Positions 1-8,274 of a DNA stretch of 43,610 bases are shown in pieces. Each line of letters opens with the position of its first letter. The stretch's first letter is position 1. A model generated the notes under the pieces. The model saw only the letters and a program-made list of their open reading frames with translations, searched no databases and was not told the DNA's origin. This DNA comes from JAFMKE01 sp037624485 (GTDB lineage Bacteria > Bacteroidota > Bacteroidia > Chitinophagales > UBA8649). The DNA lies in NCBI GenBank assembly GCA_037624485.1, contig JASJJC010000012.1, positions 1-43,610 of the forward strand, read 5' to 3'. The position numbers and the translations under genes are program-made.

Positions 1-1896
1 TCCTTTCATTATTTTTGCTTTCTTGCACTTCGGACAGTCTAAATCAGTGAGATTTACTTTCTCCTTTTTAACACGAGCTTTTTTGGGTTTTACTTCCTTT
101 TTTTCTGGTTCATGGAGAATCTGAATTGGACGGAAACTGGAGAAAATCACCTCATCACATAGTTCGCGGACCATGGTGAATAATTCAGATTTAAAGACAT
201 CCGATTCGTATTCACCTTTCTCGATCATTCGTAGTTTTTTCTCCCAATCACCAGTTAATTCCGCGCTTTTTAAAACTTCATTTTGGATGGTTCCAATCAA
301 TCCCATCCCAGTAGAAGTAGGGATCAAGTTTTTTCGTTTTTTCTCTATGTATTTTCTTCGGAAAAGTGTCTCGATAATATTCGCACGTGTAGACGGACGA
401 CCAATTCCATTGTCCTTCATCAATTCGCGCATTTCTTCGTCATCGACTTGTTTGCCAGCGGTTTCCATTGCACGAAGAAGTGTCGCTTCCGTATAATATT
501 TGGGTGGCGAAGTCTTACCTTGGTGCACAAATGGCTCATGCGGACCTTTCTCCCCTTCTTCGAAAACAGGCATTAGATTTTCCTCGTCTTTAGACGCTTT
601 TTTTGGATTGTCAGACTGATAAATTTCACGCCAACCAAGTTCAATAATCTGTTTACCCGTTGCTTTAAATTCCAATTCGTCAACCTTGCCCATCACGGTG
701 GTATTCGAGACTTTACATTCCGGATAAAACACAGCGATAAACCGTTTACAAATCAAGTCGTAAATCTGTTGTTCCGCTGGCGTAATTCCACTCGGCACAA
801 TTCCCGTTGGCATGATGGCGTGATGATCCGTTACTTTTTTATCGTCAAAAACTTGCTTTGTTTTAGGAATCGGTTTTTGAAGAAGTGGTTCTGTAAAACG
901 AGAATAATATTTCAATCCACGGAGAACATTCGGAATTTTAGGATGCAAATCTTCCGACAGATACGTCGTATCAACACGCGGATAGGTAACCAATTTCTTT
1001 TCATACAAACTCTGAATTTGCTTCAAAGTTTCGTCTGCCGAGAATCCATATTTTTTGTTTCCGTCGACCTGAAGTGACGTCAAATCGTACAAGCGTGGAT
1101 TTCCTTCTCTACCTTCTTTTTGCTCAAACGAAACTATTTCGAAAGGTTTGTCTTTTAAATATTCTAGTCCTTTGTTTGCTTTATCTTCAGACGAAAGTCG
1201 ATCGATTTGACATTGAAATTCAGTGTCGCGATACAGCGTTTTCAACTCCCAATACTCTTCAATTTTGAATGCATTTATTTCCAATTGACGTTGAACAATC
1301 ATCGCCAAGGTTGGTGTTTGGACTCGTCCAACAGAAAGTGTGACTTTACCTTGTCCAAATTTCTTGGTGAACAAACGTGTTCCGTTGATGCCTAACATCC
1401 AATCACCTATGGCACGTGCAGCTCCCGCTTGATAGAGTAAATCGTACTTTTTACCGTCTTGTAATTTTTCAAAACCTTCGCGAATCGCTTCTTCAGTAAG
1501 GGAAGAAATCCAAAGTCGCTTGATGGGAACTTTACATTTTGCTTTGTGCAGCACCCAACGCTGAATGAGCTCTCCTTCTTGCCCGGCATCCCCGCAATTG
1601 ATGACCTCATCGGCCATGGCAACCAGTTTTTCTATACACGCAAATTGACGTTTCACGCCTTGATCTTCGATGACTTTTATCCCAAAATTATCGGGCGTAA
1701 TGGGCAAATCTTCAAGCTTCCAATATTTCCAGGATTCTTTATAATCGTGGGGTTCCTTGAGCGTGCAAAGGTGACCAAAGGTCCACGTTACGCAATAGCC
1801 ATTTCCTTCCCAGTAACCATCGTTGCGCTGTTTGGCTCCAATGATTTCGGCGATGTCTTTTGCCACGCTGGGTTTTTCGGCTATGCATAGTTTCAT
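1..1896 (-). CDS. topB: DNA topoisomerase III, 3' end beyond window
   Basis: Type IA topoisomerase that relaxes or decatenates DNA by single-strand passage. The open frame starts at ATG 1896 and is still open at base 1, giving 632 codons of a longer protein. The N-terminus MKLCIAEKPSVAKDIAEIIG is a Toprim start with the catalytic Glu at residue 7. The acidic motif is D103-A-G-Q-E107, the DxGxE form of TopB proteins rather than DxDxE. SVGRVQTPTL follows at about 188-197, and the catalytic tyrosine is Y305 in VTYPRVDTTYLS. At the visible end, after a Lys-rich linker, DLDCPKCKKAK looks like the start of a C-terminal zinc ribbon, so only a short piece should be missing. folA lies 75 bp upstream on the same strand. 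Family assignment is firm. The distinction from topA rests on the DAGxEGEL motif and overall arrangement. Confidence 0.95.
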   Translation of the reverse strand, partial: MKLCIAEKPSVAKDIAEIIGAKQRNDGYWEGNGYCVTWTFGHLCTLKEPHDYKESWKYWKLEDLPITPDNFGIKVIEDQGVKRQFACIEKLVAMADEVINCGDAGQEGELIQRWVLHKAKCKVPIKRLWISSLTEEAIREGFEKLQDGKKYDLLYQAGAARAIGDWMLGINGTRLFTKKFGQGKVTLSVGRVQTPTLAMIVQRQLEINAFKIEEYWELKTLYRDTEFQCQIDRLSSEDKANKGLEYLKDKPFEIVSFEQKEGREGNPRLYDLTSLQVDGNKKYGFSADETLKQIQSLYEKKLVTYPRVDTTYLSEDLHPKIPNVLRGLKYYSRFTEPLLQKPIPKTKQVFDDKKVTDHHAIMPTGIVPSGITPAEQQIYDLICKRFIAVFYPECKVSNTTVMGKVDELEFKATGKQIIELGWREIYQSDNPKKASKDEENLMPVFEEGEKGPHEPFVHQGKTSPPKYYTEATLLRAMETAGKQVDDEEMRELMKDNGIGRPSTRANIIETLFRRKYIEKKRKNLIPTSTGMGLIGTIQNEVLKSAELTGDWEKKLRMIEKGEYESDVFKSELFTMVRELCDEVIFSSFRPIQILHEPEKKEVKPKKARVKKEKVNLTDLDCPKCKKAKIMKG

Positions 1897-1971
1897 ATAT
1901 TGAATTGCGAATTTTTTAAATAAAAGTTGCGAATTACACCTCCCTTAATCCTTCCTCAAGAAGGTAGGAAA

Positions 1972-2478
1972 TTAATTTCTAGTATATTGTTTTACTTGGA
2001 AAGCGCATTCATGCTTTTCGTCCATATCTTGTTCCAGTAGAGCCTTCACAGACCAATTTTTTAGATTGAACTGAGGGAAGAAAGTCTCGGCATTATAGGT
2101 TCCACTTACATGAGTGATGTACATTTCTTCTATAAGTCCACTTTCTATTGCTTGGCGATAAATTTCTCCGCCACCTATTATGAAAACCGTTCTTTCTTCT
2201 TCGTCTTGGTACTTTTCCCATACTTCCACTAAGTCATGAAGGACGACGCAATCATCGGAAGAGAATTTTTTATTCCGAGTCAAAACAACGTTTTCTCGGT
2301 CGGATAAAGGTCGATATTTTTCAGGAATTGAATCCCAATTTTTCCGCCCCATGACCACCACCTGACCAAGCGTAGTTTCTTTGAAAAAACGCATATCTTT
2401 TGGCAAATGCCACATCAAATCGTTGTTTTTACCTATTCCTCTTTCGAGGTCCATGGCTACAATTAAAGCTACTTTCAT
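1972..2478 (-). CDS. folA: Dihydrofolate reductase
   Basis: Reduces dihydrofolate to tetrahydrofolate with NADPH in the cytoplasm. The 168-residue protein has the normal family length. It opens with LIVAMDLERGIGKNNDLMWH, containing the flexible loop and substrate-binding Trp. The catalytic acid is D28 in LPKDMRFF, followed by the cofactor motif VVMGRKNWDSIP at about 41-52 and the FIIGGGEIY motif near 100-107. It begins 9 bp after the thyA stop on the same strand, the classical thyA-folA pairing: thymidylate synthase produces the dihydrofolate that this enzyme recycles. Translation is probably coupled to thyA. No unusual residues were seen. Confidence 0.97.
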   Translation of the reverse strand: MKVALIVAMDLERGIGKNNDLMWHLPKDMRFFKETTLGQVVVMGRKNWDSIPEKYRPLSDRENVVLTRNKKFSSDDCVVLHDLVEVWEKYQDEEERTVFIIGGGEIYRQAIESGLIEEMYITHVSGTYNAETFFPQFNLKNWSVKALLEQDMDEKHECAFQVKQYTRN

Positions 2479-2487
2479 CGGTCAGAA

Positions 2488-3282
2488 TTATACAGCAACG
2501 GCGCCTTTGATATGTGGATGTGGATCGTAATTCAACAATTCAAAATCTTCCAATTTGAAAGAGAATATATCTTTGACGTTCGGATTTATTTTCATTGTAG
2601 GCAAAGGACGAAGTTCGCGTGACAATTGCAGATTCGTTTGTTCGATGTGGTTGGAGTACAAATGGGCATCGCCAAAAGTGTGAATAAAATCTCCCACTTT
2701 CAAATCGCAGACTTGTGCCAACATCATGGTCAACAAAGCATACGAAGCGATATTGAAAGGAACTCCTAAGAAAGTATCAGCAGAACGCTGGTATAATTGA
2801 CAACTCAATTTTCCGTCGGCTACATAGAATTGAAACATGGTGTGACATGGCGGCAAAGCCATATTGTCGACATCCGAAACATTCCATGCTGAAACCAATA
2901 GCCTTCGCGAATTGGGGTTGTTTTTTATCTGGTCGACAAGCTTTGTGATCTGATCTAATTTCTCACCGTTTTTTCCGGGCCAACTTCTCCATTGATGACC
3001 GTAAACTGGTCCTAGATTTCCATCTTCATCGGCCCATTCGTTCCAAATGGAAACACCATTGTCGTTCAAATATTTGATGTTTGTATCTCCATTTAAAAAC
3101 CATAACAATTCGACAATAATAGAACGAAGATGTACTTTTTTCGTCGTCACCAGAGGAAATCCTTTGGACAAATCAAAACGCATTTGATGTCCAAAAATAG
3201 AGGTTGTTCCTGTTCCTGTTCTGTCGCCTTTGAAGGTTCCTTCGTCTAAAATTCGATTGAGTAAATCGTGATATTGTTGCAT
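2488..3282 (-). CDS. thyA: Thymidylate synthase
   Basis: Makes dTMP from dUMP with methylene-tetrahydrofolate, releasing dihydrofolate. The protein has 264 residues, the same length as the E. coli enzyme. RTGTGT at 21-26 is the phosphate/folate-binding loop. The nucleophile is C146 in ALPPCHTMFQFYV, and QRSADTFLGVPFNIASY follows about 20 residues later. The C-terminus IKGAVAV is the conserved tail that closes the active site. The first Met gives the standard start MQQYHDLL. A near-consensus minus-strand -7 box, TATCTTCG, lies at 3308-3315. It is the first gene of a thyA-folA unit, with topB possibly continuing it. Confidence 0.98.
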   Translation of the reverse strand: MQQYHDLLNRILDEGTFKGDRTGTGTTSIFGHQMRFDLSKGFPLVTTKKVHLRSIIVELLWFLNGDTNIKYLNDNGVSIWNEWADEDGNLGPVYGHQWRSWPGKNGEKLDQITKLVDQIKNNPNSRRLLVSAWNVSDVDNMALPPCHTMFQFYVADGKLSCQLYQRSADTFLGVPFNIASYALLTMMLAQVCDLKVGDFIHTFGDAHLYSNHIEQTNLQLSRELRPLPTMKINPNVKDIFSFKLEDFELLNYDPHPHIKGAVAV

Positions 3283-3421
3283 TCTAAAATCTCGTTTGTT
3301 TCGACATCGAAGATACGAATTACCTCATCGTGTTTGGTTCGAATTTTGTTCAATATCTGAGGAAGATATTCACATATCAGGCTTTTTATTACTGTTTTGT
3401 GGATGAAATGAATTCAAAAAA

Positions 3422-3862
3422 ATGAAAAATAATCTCTATTTTCGACAACAGAAAGAATACCGAATTATGAATGTGCGTTTGATTTTACTCCTTTTTCTTT
3501 TCACGTTTGTGACAAATGAAGCGTCGACCCAGACCTTGCGAAAAAGTATTAAGCGAAAATACTTCGGCACATACGAAGGCCAGATAAATGGCTATAAATT
3601 CGATGCGGGTGATAAGTTGGTGGAAGTAAATCCAATTCCCATTCAAATTGAGATCAACTCAGGTTATTTGACGATTCAAATTGGCAAACTCACTACACGC
3701 GGTGATTTTGAAGTGCTTTTTGAAGCGGATGATTACTACGTGCTCGATGCCACAATGGAAAACCAGAACGTCGGGGAACGGATTGTGGTGTACAAAAAAG
3801 GCAAGAAAATTTCGAGAGATGGTTTATATCCTCAGCCCAGCACCCTACTCTTCCAGCACTAA
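3422..3862 (+). CDS. Small secreted protein of unknown function
   Basis: I do not recognise the family. The longest frame gives 146 residues from ATG 3422, but ATG 3467 (residue 16) is the better start: it begins MNVRLILLLFLFTF, a typical Sec signal peptide, with cleavage probably near NEASTQ. From 3467 the precursor is 131 residues. The mature part is basic at first (KSIKRKYFGTYEG), then rich in short beta-like stretches with alternating hydrophobics (PIPIQIEINSGYLTIQIGK). No Cys and no membrane segment follow the signal, suggesting a small periplasmic or exported beta protein. Its stop overlaps the histidine kinase stop on the other strand. Confidence 0.6.
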   Translation: MKNNLYFRQQKEYRIMNVRLILLLFLFTFVTNEASTQTLRKSIKRKYFGTYEGQINGYKFDAGDKLVEVNPIPIQIEINSGYLTIQIGKLTTRGDFEVLFEADDYYVLDATMENQNVGERIVVYKKGKKISRDGLYPQPSTLLFQH

Positions 3863-5208
3863 GAAACCTTCGGTATTTTCAAAGTGAAGGTTGTACCTTT
3901 TCCTATGGTGCTTTTTACATTCACCGTTCCTTTGTGTGCTTCGATAATTAATTTCACATAATATAATCCCAGCCCAAAACCCTTCACATCGTGTCTATTT
4001 CCGGTATGCACACGAAAGAATTTATCGAAAATTTGGTTAATATCTTCTCTTGGAATTCCAATCCCATTATCCGCTACTTCGATAATCAGAAATTTCTGAT
4101 CATTTCGTGTTGTAATTTCTATCACTGGATCCACTTCGCAATACTTAATTGCATTGTCGATCAAATTGTACAATACATTTGAAATGTGCACATCATCTGC
4201 TCTCAAAGCATCATCATCTGCATTCAAGTGCATCGTAATCGTACCACCTTTGTCTTCTTGATTGAATTCGAAGTTATCTTTGACTTCCTGAAGAATTTCG
4301 TGGATTTCGATTGTACTTTTCTTCAAAACGACCTTGTCTTTGTCCAACTTAGCGACATTCAATACGCGTTCCACCTGATTTTCCAATCGCTTGTTTTCTT
4401 TATGAATTATACTGGCGTATCTTTTAATTTTCTCCGGATCTCCGGACAAATCATTCTTCAGAAGCATCTCGCTCGACAAACCAATTGTTGAAATCGGAGT
4501 TTTTAATTCGTGCGTCATGTTGTTGATGAAATCACTCCGGGTTTCAGATAATTTTCTCTGTTTAATAATGATTGAAATAGCGAAAATAAAGAAGGAGAAA
4601 ATAAGAATGACGATTAACAGAATGTACAACCAAGGAGCAAACAATTGGTCATTTCGCTCTAGTTTTTTGGTCGAAATATTCGGAAAATACAAGGTAAAAT
4701 AATGCCCATCTTTTTTCCACGAAAGCCCAGCTGAAGGTGAAGCAACAGTAGTGTTGGCCCCTTCGTCGTTGGTGACATTTTTATTATAGCGAATGAGATT
4801 TCCGTAAACTATTGAATCGGAAAAACAATCGTAAATCCCGTATTGAAAATCTTGATTGACATTGTATTTGTAAAATTTTTCTTTCAATAAATTTTGGAGA
4901 TAATACGGATGCAGTTCATCGTTAATGTCCACCACAAAGTAATTTGTTTTTTCCTGTCTTACGGCGTCAAAATTTTGAATTTTCTCGCCCCTTTTATCAG
5001 CAATATCTGCGAGCACATCGTGGAGAGCAGCATGTGTTTTTTCGGTGAAATTGACAAGACTTAAACTATCTTCTTTGTTCTGAATTTCTATGCTTGTACG
5101 TTGGATGTCGAGTGTTTTATTCAACCATATCAACTGCAAAGTCACAATTACGAAAAGCGAAACCACTCCTAAAATGATCAAATAACTAATGCTGCTTCTT
5201 TTCATCAT
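3859..5208 (-). CDS. Membrane sensor histidine kinase (orphan)
   Basis: Two-component sensor of 449 residues. Membrane segments lie at about 7-29 and 192-216. They enclose a periplasmic sensor region of roughly 160 residues without a recognised domain. The HisKA box is NNMTHELKTPIS with phospho-acceptor H233. The ATPase domain has an N box (NLIDNAIKY, about 347-355), a G1 box (DNGIGI, 380-385) and a G2 box (GFGLGL, 410-415). All catalytic motifs are intact. No HAMP or PAS domain is evident. No response regulator is adjacent: the gene starts 15 bp after the ThiF-rhodanese stop on the same strand and ends tail to tail with the small secreted gene. Partner and signal are unknown. Confidence 0.93.
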   Translation of the reverse strand: MMKRSSISYLIILGVVSLFVIVTLQLIWLNKTLDIQRTSIEIQNKEDSLSLVNFTEKTHAALHDVLADIADKRGEKIQNFDAVRQEKTNYFVVDINDELHPYYLQNLLKEKFYKYNVNQDFQYGIYDCFSDSIVYGNLIRYNKNVTNDEGANTTVASPSAGLSWKKDGHYFTLYFPNISTKKLERNDQLFAPWLYILLIVILIFSFFIFAISIIIKQRKLSETRSDFINNMTHELKTPISTIGLSSEMLLKNDLSGDPEKIKRYASIIHKENKRLENQVERVLNVAKLDKDKVVLKKSTIEIHEILQEVKDNFEFNQEDKGGTITMHLNADDDALRADDVHISNVLYNLIDNAIKYCEVDPVIEITTRNDQKFLIIEVADNGIGIPREDINQIFDKFFRVHTGNRHDVKGFGLGLYYVKLIIEAHKGTVNVKSTIGKGTTFTLKIPKVS

Positions 5209-5223
5209 AATACCGTGAAACTC

Positions 5224-6342
5224 TTAATTTTCCTCCAACCAAGCTATTATCCCACCTTCGAGATTGTGGAGATTCTCAAACCCATGATTTTGTTCTAGAA
5301 ATCCGATTGCGTTAGCGCTACGCCCACCCATTTTGCAATGAATTACTACTTTTTTATCCTTTGAAATCTCCGGAAATCGAGTCGGTATTTCGCTCAGTGG
5401 AATTAGCGTTCCGCTCATGTTGGCTTCATCAAACTCAAAAGTTTCACGCACGTCGATCAATTGAAAATCTTCGTTATTTGCGATCATTGTTTTTAAGTCC
5501 GAAACATTTATACTTTTCATTCTTTTCACTTTGCTTGGATTACAAAATTGCATGTAATCAATTAAATCAAATTGTGTTGGAAGCTCGCCAGTTAAAGGAT
5601 TTGCTTTATCGGCTGTAAAAGTAAGTAAATGTGATGTACCAGTCAAACTATCTGTTTGTTGCAGTTTTCCCGATAAAATGGTTCCTATTCCCGTTAGCAC
5701 TTTAATGCATTCCATCGCCATTGTGCTTCCGATAATTCCGGGTAACGCACCAATGACTCCTCCTTCGGCGCAACTTACCACTTCATCAGGATTCGGTGGG
5801 ACAGGAAATAAATCGCGATAATTTGGACCACGTTTTCCATCAGAATGTAAATAATTGAAAACAGAAACTTGTCCCGAATACTGAGAAATAGAACCATGAA
5901 TATTGATTTTATCTCGCAGTACACACATATCATTCACCAAATAGCGTGTTGGAAAATTATCCGTTCCATCAATCACAACATCATAGTCTTTGACAATTTC
6001 AAAAGCATTTTCTGTCGATAAATACGTTTCGAAAACTTCAATTTTAATGTCATGATTCATGGCTTGAAGTCGCTCCTTCGCAACCTTAGCCTTAGATCGA
6101 CCGATGCTTTCGATTGTGTACAAAACTTGCCGGTGTAGATTCGAAAGTTCAATCACATCTCCATCAACTATTCCAATTTTTCCAATTCCGGCCGCCGTCA
6201 AATAACTTAAAACAGGGCAACCAAGCGCCCCTGCGCCAACAACTAAAACCTTGGATTCGTTCAGTTTATTTTGAGCTTGAATTCCGAAATTTTGGAGTTG
6301 AATTTGTCGCGAATACCGATCGGATTTTGAATTTGAGGACAT
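5224..6342 (-). CDS. ThiF/MoeB-family adenylyltransferase with C-terminal rhodanese domain
   Basis: E1-like enzyme expected to adenylate the C-terminus of a sulfur-carrier protein, with a rhodanese domain for sulfur transfer (MOCS3-like layout). The nucleotide loop is VVGAGALGCP at 34-43, then a DGDVIELSNLHRQVLY-type motif and IDGTDNFPTRY. The E1 cysteine is C191 in SCAEGGVIG. Rhodanese spans about 275-372 with active-site C336 in HCKMGGRS. MoeB normally carries a zinc-binding CxxC in CYRCLF; here that stretch is NYRDLF (174-179), and no matching second CxxC was seen. No moa, mob or thi genes lie in the window, so the carrier partner is unknown; it may serve molybdopterin, thiamine or another thiolation pathway. 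The histidine kinase follows after 15 bp. Confidence 0.9.
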   Translation of the reverse strand: MSSNSKSDRYSRQIQLQNFGIQAQNKLNESKVLVVGAGALGCPVLSYLTAAGIGKIGIVDGDVIELSNLHRQVLYTIESIGRSKAKVAKERLQAMNHDIKIEVFETYLSTENAFEIVKDYDVVIDGTDNFPTRYLVNDMCVLRDKINIHGSISQYSGQVSVFNYLHSDGKRGPNYRDLFPVPPNPDEVVSCAEGGVIGALPGIIGSTMAMECIKVLTGIGTILSGKLQQTDSLTGTSHLLTFTADKANPLTGELPTQFDLIDYMQFCNPSKVKRMKSINVSDLKTMIANNEDFQLIDVRETFEFDEANMSGTLIPLSEIPTRFPEISKDKKVVIHCKMGGRSANAIGFLEQNHGFENLHNLEGGIIAWLEEN

Positions 6343-6469
6343 GTGATAAAATTACGAATAAAAAATTAGCAATTAACTGCATTGCTACCTCCGACGGTCG
6401 CTAAATGTTGAACAACTTTTTGAGGTTTTATAGTAGTTACAGAAACAAACCTATAAATTAAATAGTTTC

Positions 6470-7480
6470 CTAAAACCCAGTAATCCCATTCACAGTTGTA
6501 TACTTCAAAATATTTTTTTTATCCGGGTGGATTCGTGCAAATGCCGACTGAACCGCCATCGTTCCTTCATGGAAACCACAAAGAATCAATTTCAACTTAT
6601 TCGTATATGTATTTACATCACCTATTGCGTAGATTCCTGGGATATTCGTTGAATAATCCAATGTATCGACAACGATCGCGTTTTTTTCAATTTCAAATCC
6701 CCAATCGGCAATTGGTCCCAAACTTGGTTTCAAGCCAAACAAAGGAATGAAGTGATCCGTTTCTTGAATCATTTCACCATCTTTTTGATGTGTAATGGTA
6801 ACCGAATCAACTTTTCCATTTCCATTGATCCCCGTTACTTCGGCTTCTGTAATCAGTTTTATCTCCCCTTTTCCGGCCATGTCTATAACACGCTGAACCG
6901 AATCCAAATGTCCACGGAAAGAACTACTTCTATGCACCAAAACCACTTCTTTTGCAATTTTTTTCTCTGCTAAAAAGATGGACCAATCCAAGGCAGAATC
7001 TCCTCCGCCAGCAATCACACATCGTTTTCCTCGGTAAAACTCTGGATCTTTGATGATGTATTCGACACCTTTATCTTCAAAAGCAGTTAAACTAGGAATA
7101 GGTGGTTTTCTCGGTTCAAACACACCCAAACCGCCAGCAACCATTACAATTGGGGCTTTGTGCTTTGTCCCTCTAATTGTGGTTACAATAAACTGATCCT
7201 CCTCTGTTTTTTCAATCGTCATTGCCGCTTCTCCAAGCGTAAATCCAGGTTTAAAAGGTGCGGCTTGTTTCATTAAGTTGTCAATCAATTCGCCCGCCAT
7301 TACAGTTGGAAAACCAGGGATATCATAAATTGGTTTCTTTGGATAAATCTCCGAACATTGTCCACCCGGCTGAGGCAAAGAGTCAATCAAATGACATTTT
7401 AATTTGAGTAATCCTGCTTCAAAAATGGTAAAAAGCCCAACAGGGCCAGCTCCAATTATAATTATATCTGTTTCAATCAT
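6470..7480 (-). CDS. Ferredoxin-NADP reductase, thioredoxin-reductase-like
   Basis: FAD enzyme transferring electrons between NADPH and ferredoxin, of the YumC-like type. The 336-residue protein has an FAD loop IIIIGAGPVG (6-15), the motif QPGGQC at 37-42, an NADPH loop IAGGGDSALDW (156-166) and a C-terminal FAD motif IYAIGDVNTY. The redox CxxC expected after the NADPH domain in thioredoxin reductases is absent, which separates it from TrxB. It is also too short for NADH peroxidases. An exact TAAATTTG box on the minus strand (7502-7509) suggests its own promoter. The next gene downstream starts 127 bp away. Confidence 0.92.
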   Translation of the reverse strand: MIETDIIIIGAGPVGLFTIFEAGLLKLKCHLIDSLPQPGGQCSEIYPKKPIYDIPGFPTVMAGELIDNLMKQAAPFKPGFTLGEAAMTIEKTEEDQFIVTTIRGTKHKAPIVMVAGGLGVFEPRKPPIPSLTAFEDKGVEYIIKDPEFYRGKRCVIAGGGDSALDWSIFLAEKKIAKEVVLVHRSSSFRGHLDSVQRVIDMAGKGEIKLITEAEVTGINGNGKVDSVTITHQKDGEMIQETDHFIPLFGLKPSLGPIADWGFEIEKNAIVVDTLDYSTNIPGIYAIGDVNTYTNKLKLILCGFHEGTMAVQSAFARIHPDKKNILKYTTVNGITGF

Positions 7481-7501
7481 TTTTCTTACTTAATTGCGCC
7501 G

Positions 7502-7509
7502 CAAATTTA
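7502..7509 (-). promoter_or_regulatory. Bacteroidota -7 promoter box for the ferredoxin-NADP reductase gene
   Basis: The minus strand reads TAAATTTG, an exact match to TAnnTTTG, 22 bp before the ATG at 7480. No clear -33 TTG was seen at the usual spacing. Confidence 0.55.
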
Positions 7510-7610
7510 CGGAATTTAGACCAATTCTTTGAACCTAAAGTCACATAACTTTCAGCAACTTATGTTCAAAACGAAAGAGAAACAATTTTTGTTCGACGAA
7601 AAAGCAATTT

Positions 7611-8129
7611 CTAAATAAACCGTTTGGTGAATTCCCACAGCACAACTCCAGCGCAAACTGAGACATTCAAGCTATGCTTTGTCCCAAATTGGGGAATCTC
7701 AACAACATAATTACTTGAGTCGATGACAACCTGATCGACACCGTCCACTTCGTTTCCAAAAACCAAGGCGAATTTTTCTTCGTTCAAACTGGGGATGTCT
7801 TGCAATAATTTAGTCTCCTCAGTCTGTTCAATAGAACAGATGGTGTAACCTTCCTTTTTCAATCTCGCAGTCAATTCTGAGGTGCTTTCCTCGTGCGACC
7901 AAGAAACAGAATCTGTTGCGCCAATTGCGGTTTTGTTGATATCGCGATTGGGAGGTTGAGCCGTTATTCCGCATAAATAAAGGTGGTCGATATTGAAAGC
8001 ATCGCATGTTCGGAAAAAAGAACCAATGTTGTTCAAACTGCGGATATTGTCCAAAATAACAACAATAGGAAACTTTTTTTGCTCCGAAAATTCTTCATGT
8101 GACACACGGTCGAGTTCCCACAGTTTCAA
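7611..8129 (-). CDS. SpoU/TrmH-family RNA 2'-O-methyltransferase
   Basis: SAM-dependent methyltransferase of the SPOUT class acting on tRNA or rRNA; the exact target cannot be read from sequence. Motif 1 is LDNIRSLNNIGSFFRTC, motif 2 is FALVFGNEVDGV and motif 3 is VEIPQFGTKHSLNVSVCAGV, which form the knotted SAM site. The 172-residue length fits the short TrmH/SpoU type without an N-terminal RNA-binding extension. The only nearby start is TTG at 8129 (MKLWELDRVS). The upstream frame stays open and encodes SQNRKLKL; family members often begin with an RKLKLxEL-like stretch, so translation may start at another non-ATG codon slightly upstream. mutS is divergent across about 145 bp. Confidence 0.88.
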   Translation of the reverse strand: MKLWELDRVSHEEFSEQKKFPIVVILDNIRSLNNIGSFFRTCDAFNIDHLYLCGITAQPPNRDINKTAIGATDSVSWSHEESTSELTARLKKEGYTICSIEQTEETKLLQDIPSLNEEKFALVFGNEVDGVDQVVIDSSNYVVEIPQFGTKHSLNVSVCAGVVLWEFTKRFI

Positions 8130-8243
8130 TTTGCGATTTTGTGATTTTCCTTCCAGTGGGACAAAAATAGAGAAATATGAATAAAACGTGCCGTTTTGTT
8201 AATAACCTATCTTAAAAAATGAGGACGTTTCGAGACAAGGCCG

Positions 8244-8251
8244 TTAACTTT
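8244..8251 (+). promoter_or_regulatory. Possible -7 promoter box for mutS
   Basis: TAACTTTA matches seven of the eight positions of TAnnTTTG and lies 24-31 bp before the preferred TTG start of mutS. It is close to consensus but not exact. Confidence 0.35.
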
Positions 8252-8274
8252 ACCTTCCGCAATTGTTAAAGATT

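Noticed and set aside
173..1890. Several plus-strand open frames of 60-115 codons within the first 1.9 kb
   Set aside because: They are shadows of the minus-strand topB gene, whose motifs and full-length frame are clear.
6470..7480. Thioredoxin reductase (trxB)
   Set aside because: No redox CxxC after the NADPH domain; fits the ferredoxin-NADP reductase type instead.
8263..8274. mutS start at TTG 8263 (883 residues)
   Set aside because: TTG 8275 gives the expected short Lys-rich MATKK start; the extra four residues add hydrophobic LKIL with no family support.
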